Assembly (NCBI GenBank): GCA_021732025.1
Contig: JAKFVU010000034.1
Span: 186,001 to 250,000 of the forward strand
Reading direction: 5' to 3'
DNA length: 64,000 nucleotides
From: Candidatus Obscuribacterales bacterium
Lineage (GTDB): Bacteria > Cyanobacteriota > Vampirovibrionia > Obscuribacterales > Obscuribacteraceae
Both the position numbers and the translations under genes were made by a program. The notes beneath the pieces are model-generated. The model did no database searches. It saw only the letters and a program-made list of their open reading frames with translations, and had not been told where the DNA came from. The stretch's first letter is position 1. Every line of letters starts with the position of its first letter. This document shows positions 62,786-64,000 of this stretch, in pieces.

Positions 62786-63937
62786 TTGGTCAGCAGTAGT
62801 ATTGCTAGTTCTGGAGCCATTGGCCAACCCAGCGATGGCCAGAGTGAATCTACCGAGGCCGCTCACAGCGGGCCTTATCCCTGGATTATTTCGCCAATTT
62901 TCGATTTCATGTTTGTCTTTGGTGGTGGGGCGTTAGCACTGCTGGCTCTTAACTATCTCTATCTTGGTTGGAAAGTGCCAGACGGGGTGATGACTAGTCC
63001 TGCGGCCTGGTGGTTGATGACCGTCGGTTTCTTGTCACAGCATATTTTCGCCGATTCTCATAACTCGGCGACCTATTTGCGCATCTGGGGTAGTGATGAA
63101 GACCGAGCCAGATTTAAGTTTCACCGTACTTGGCTGGCTTACTCAACTATTCCGATGTTCATAATGGGCCTCACCTTGCCTGGGCTCACCGGTGCCTTTG
63201 TCTATATTTACCTGATCACTGTTTATTGGCACTACGTTGCTCAATCGTTCGGTATAGCTCTCATCTACTGCTACAAACGTGGCTACTTCTTCAATAACCT
63301 TGAGAAAGAAATTTTCCGCTGGTTTATGTTCTCAATGGTTGGCTACACCACTATTCGCTTCCTTAGCTTTAGAGAACTGAGTCCACGCAACTGGTTTGGC
63401 GTTGATATGCCATTTTGGGGCCCTTTACCGCCAGTTTTCTTCAACATTTCACGCTTTGCTTGCGTTGGCATGACCATTGCTTTTGTAGTGGTACTCGCGC
63501 GTAAATACTTCAAAGAAAACAAGTTCATGCCTTTGCCGTCAGTACTGATTGTCGCCACTGTGGCTGGCCTTGGTTTGAGTCAAGATGCAGCTAACTCAAT
63601 GTTCTGGTTCTATGTGCCGGGCTTTTTCCATGGCAGCCAGTACCTGGCTGTGTGTATGGCTTATTACATCAAAGAGCGTGGCATGCCGCAGGGTATGGAC
63701 ACATGGGGCATCACTCAAGCGGCTCTGGGCTCTCCAGGTATGAAGTATCTGGGTCTAGTAGTGCTTTCTGGTTGCTTCTTCTATGTGGGAATTCCCCACT
63801 TCTTTATGCAGATTGGTTTCAATTATTCATTGGTAGCCGGACTGGTGCTGGCTTGTGTCAACTATCACCACTTTGTCACTGATGCTGCGATCTGGCGTTT
63901 GCGCGATCCGCGTTGTCGCAAGATCTTACTGGCGTAG
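62786..63937 (+). CDS. Histidine-rich polytopic membrane protein, unknown family
   Basis: The 383-residue protein begins at TTG 62786 with GAGG about nine bases upstream. It has about nine hydrophobic segments. Conserved-looking His motifs sit at segment edges: 'LSQHIFADSHNSATYLRI', 'YWHYVAQSFG', 'GFFHGSQYLAV' and 'VNYHHFVTDAAIWRLRDPR'. Clustered His in membrane proteins often bind iron (desaturase, hydroxylase or Brp/Blh carotene-cleaving enzymes). I do not recognise the family with certainty. The iterons upstream suggest response-regulator control. Confidence 0.7.
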   Translation: MVSSSIASSGAIGQPSDGQSESTEAAHSGPYPWIISPIFDFMFVFGGGALALLALNYLYLGWKVPDGVMTSPAAWWLMTVGFLSQHIFADSHNSATYLRIWGSDEDRARFKFHRTWLAYSTIPMFIMGLTLPGLTGAFVYIYLITVYWHYVAQSFGIALIYCYKRGYFFNNLEKEIFRWFMFSMVGYTTIRFLSFRELSPRNWFGVDMPFWGPLPPVFFNISRFACVGMTIAFVVVLARKYFKENKFMPLPSVLIVATVAGLGLSQDAANSMFWFYVPGFFHGSQYLAVCMAYYIKERGMPQGMDTWGITQAALGSPGMKYLGLVVLSGCFFYVGIPHFFMQIGFNYSLVAGLVLACVNYHHFVTDAAIWRLRDPRCRKILLA

Positions 63938-63976
63938 AGAAATGCTTGATGGCGCCCGCGATGGAGGCTTGTAGAA

Positions 63977-64000
63977 TTGGTTAGCACTACATTTCAATTT
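63977..64000 (+). CDS. Start of a further gene, truncated by the window edge
   Basis: TTG at 63977 follows a GGAGG nine bases upstream. The first codons (MVSTTFQF) resemble the MVSSS start of the preceding gene. Only eight codons are visible, so nothing can be said about function. Confidence 0.35.

Overview
The window (about 48% GC by eye) comes from a bacterial chromosome with dense, mostly housekeeping and lineage-specific genes. I saw no insertion sequence, prophage, CRISPR array, rRNA or convincing tRNA. Clues to the lineage are an IspH of the long cyanobacterial/plant type, cyanobacteria-like HemE/HemY without any photosynthesis gene, periplasmic/outer-membrane style proteins (lipoboxes, a LolA-like protein) and many large lineage-specific TPR, Pro/Ala-rich and Gly-rich proteins. 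I infer a non-photosynthetic relative of Cyanobacteria (Melainabacteria/Vampirovibrionia, possibly Obscuribacter-like). This rests on family knowledge, not on a search. GTG and TTG starts are very common, and at least two genes look leaderless.

Layout. 1-4.1 kb: a putative lipoprotein and a tandem-SAF protein, a REC-GAF-LuxR regulator, a small unknown gene and a DUF374-type acyltransferase, all on the minus strand. 4.2-10.1 kb: rpsO-pnp with a structured pnp leader, a secreted Ser/Arg/His-rich TPR protein, HU, rsfS, and an Sm-like/beta-propeller fusion. 10.2-13.2 kb: long-chain acyl-CoA ligase and a serine alpha/beta hydrolase (minus). 13.2-19.3 kb: TPR membrane protein, three small unknown proteins, a bacterioferritin-like protein (minus) and a 617-residue protein with a glycine-rich hydrophobic half and a C-terminal ADP-ribosyltransferase-like pattern. 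19.3-23 kb: etfB-etfA-ETF:quinone oxidoreductase operon (minus). 23.2-29 kb: DUF885 metallopeptidase-like protein, thioredoxin-like protein, and tdh-kbl for threonine breakdown to glycine and acetyl-CoA. 29-32.7 kb: duplicated-domain lipoprotein, a large repeat protein with its own well-marked promoter region, and a small Sm-like protein.

32.7-38.5 kb is a three-gene minus operon: caspase-fold protease with a TPR tail, a GT-C-type membrane glycosyltransferase, and an acidic protein. It is divergent from a YkgJ-type Cys-cluster gene across a large inverted repeat. 39.9-41.6 kb: membrane-anchored HtrA protease abutting pterin carbinolamine dehydratase. 41.6-46.4 kb: two Pro/Ala-rich proteins, one a degenerate receiver domain with four KWGDLDxI motifs and a C-terminal membrane anchor. 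47-52.7 kb: ispH, hemE-hemY, ppx. 52.7-54.9 kb: SRPBCC, ICMT-like and LolA-like proteins (minus).

55.2-62.6 kb is a tight eight-gene plus-strand run (alpha/beta hydrolase with a Cys nucleophile, enolase-superfamily epimerase, GH3 acyl-acid amido synthetase, three NAD-dependent reductases/epimerases and a Mpo1-like membrane protein). It looks like an undescribed small-molecule or lipid pathway. After it come four 11-bp-spaced iterons upstream of a histidine-rich polytopic membrane protein, and the first codons of another gene at the right edge.
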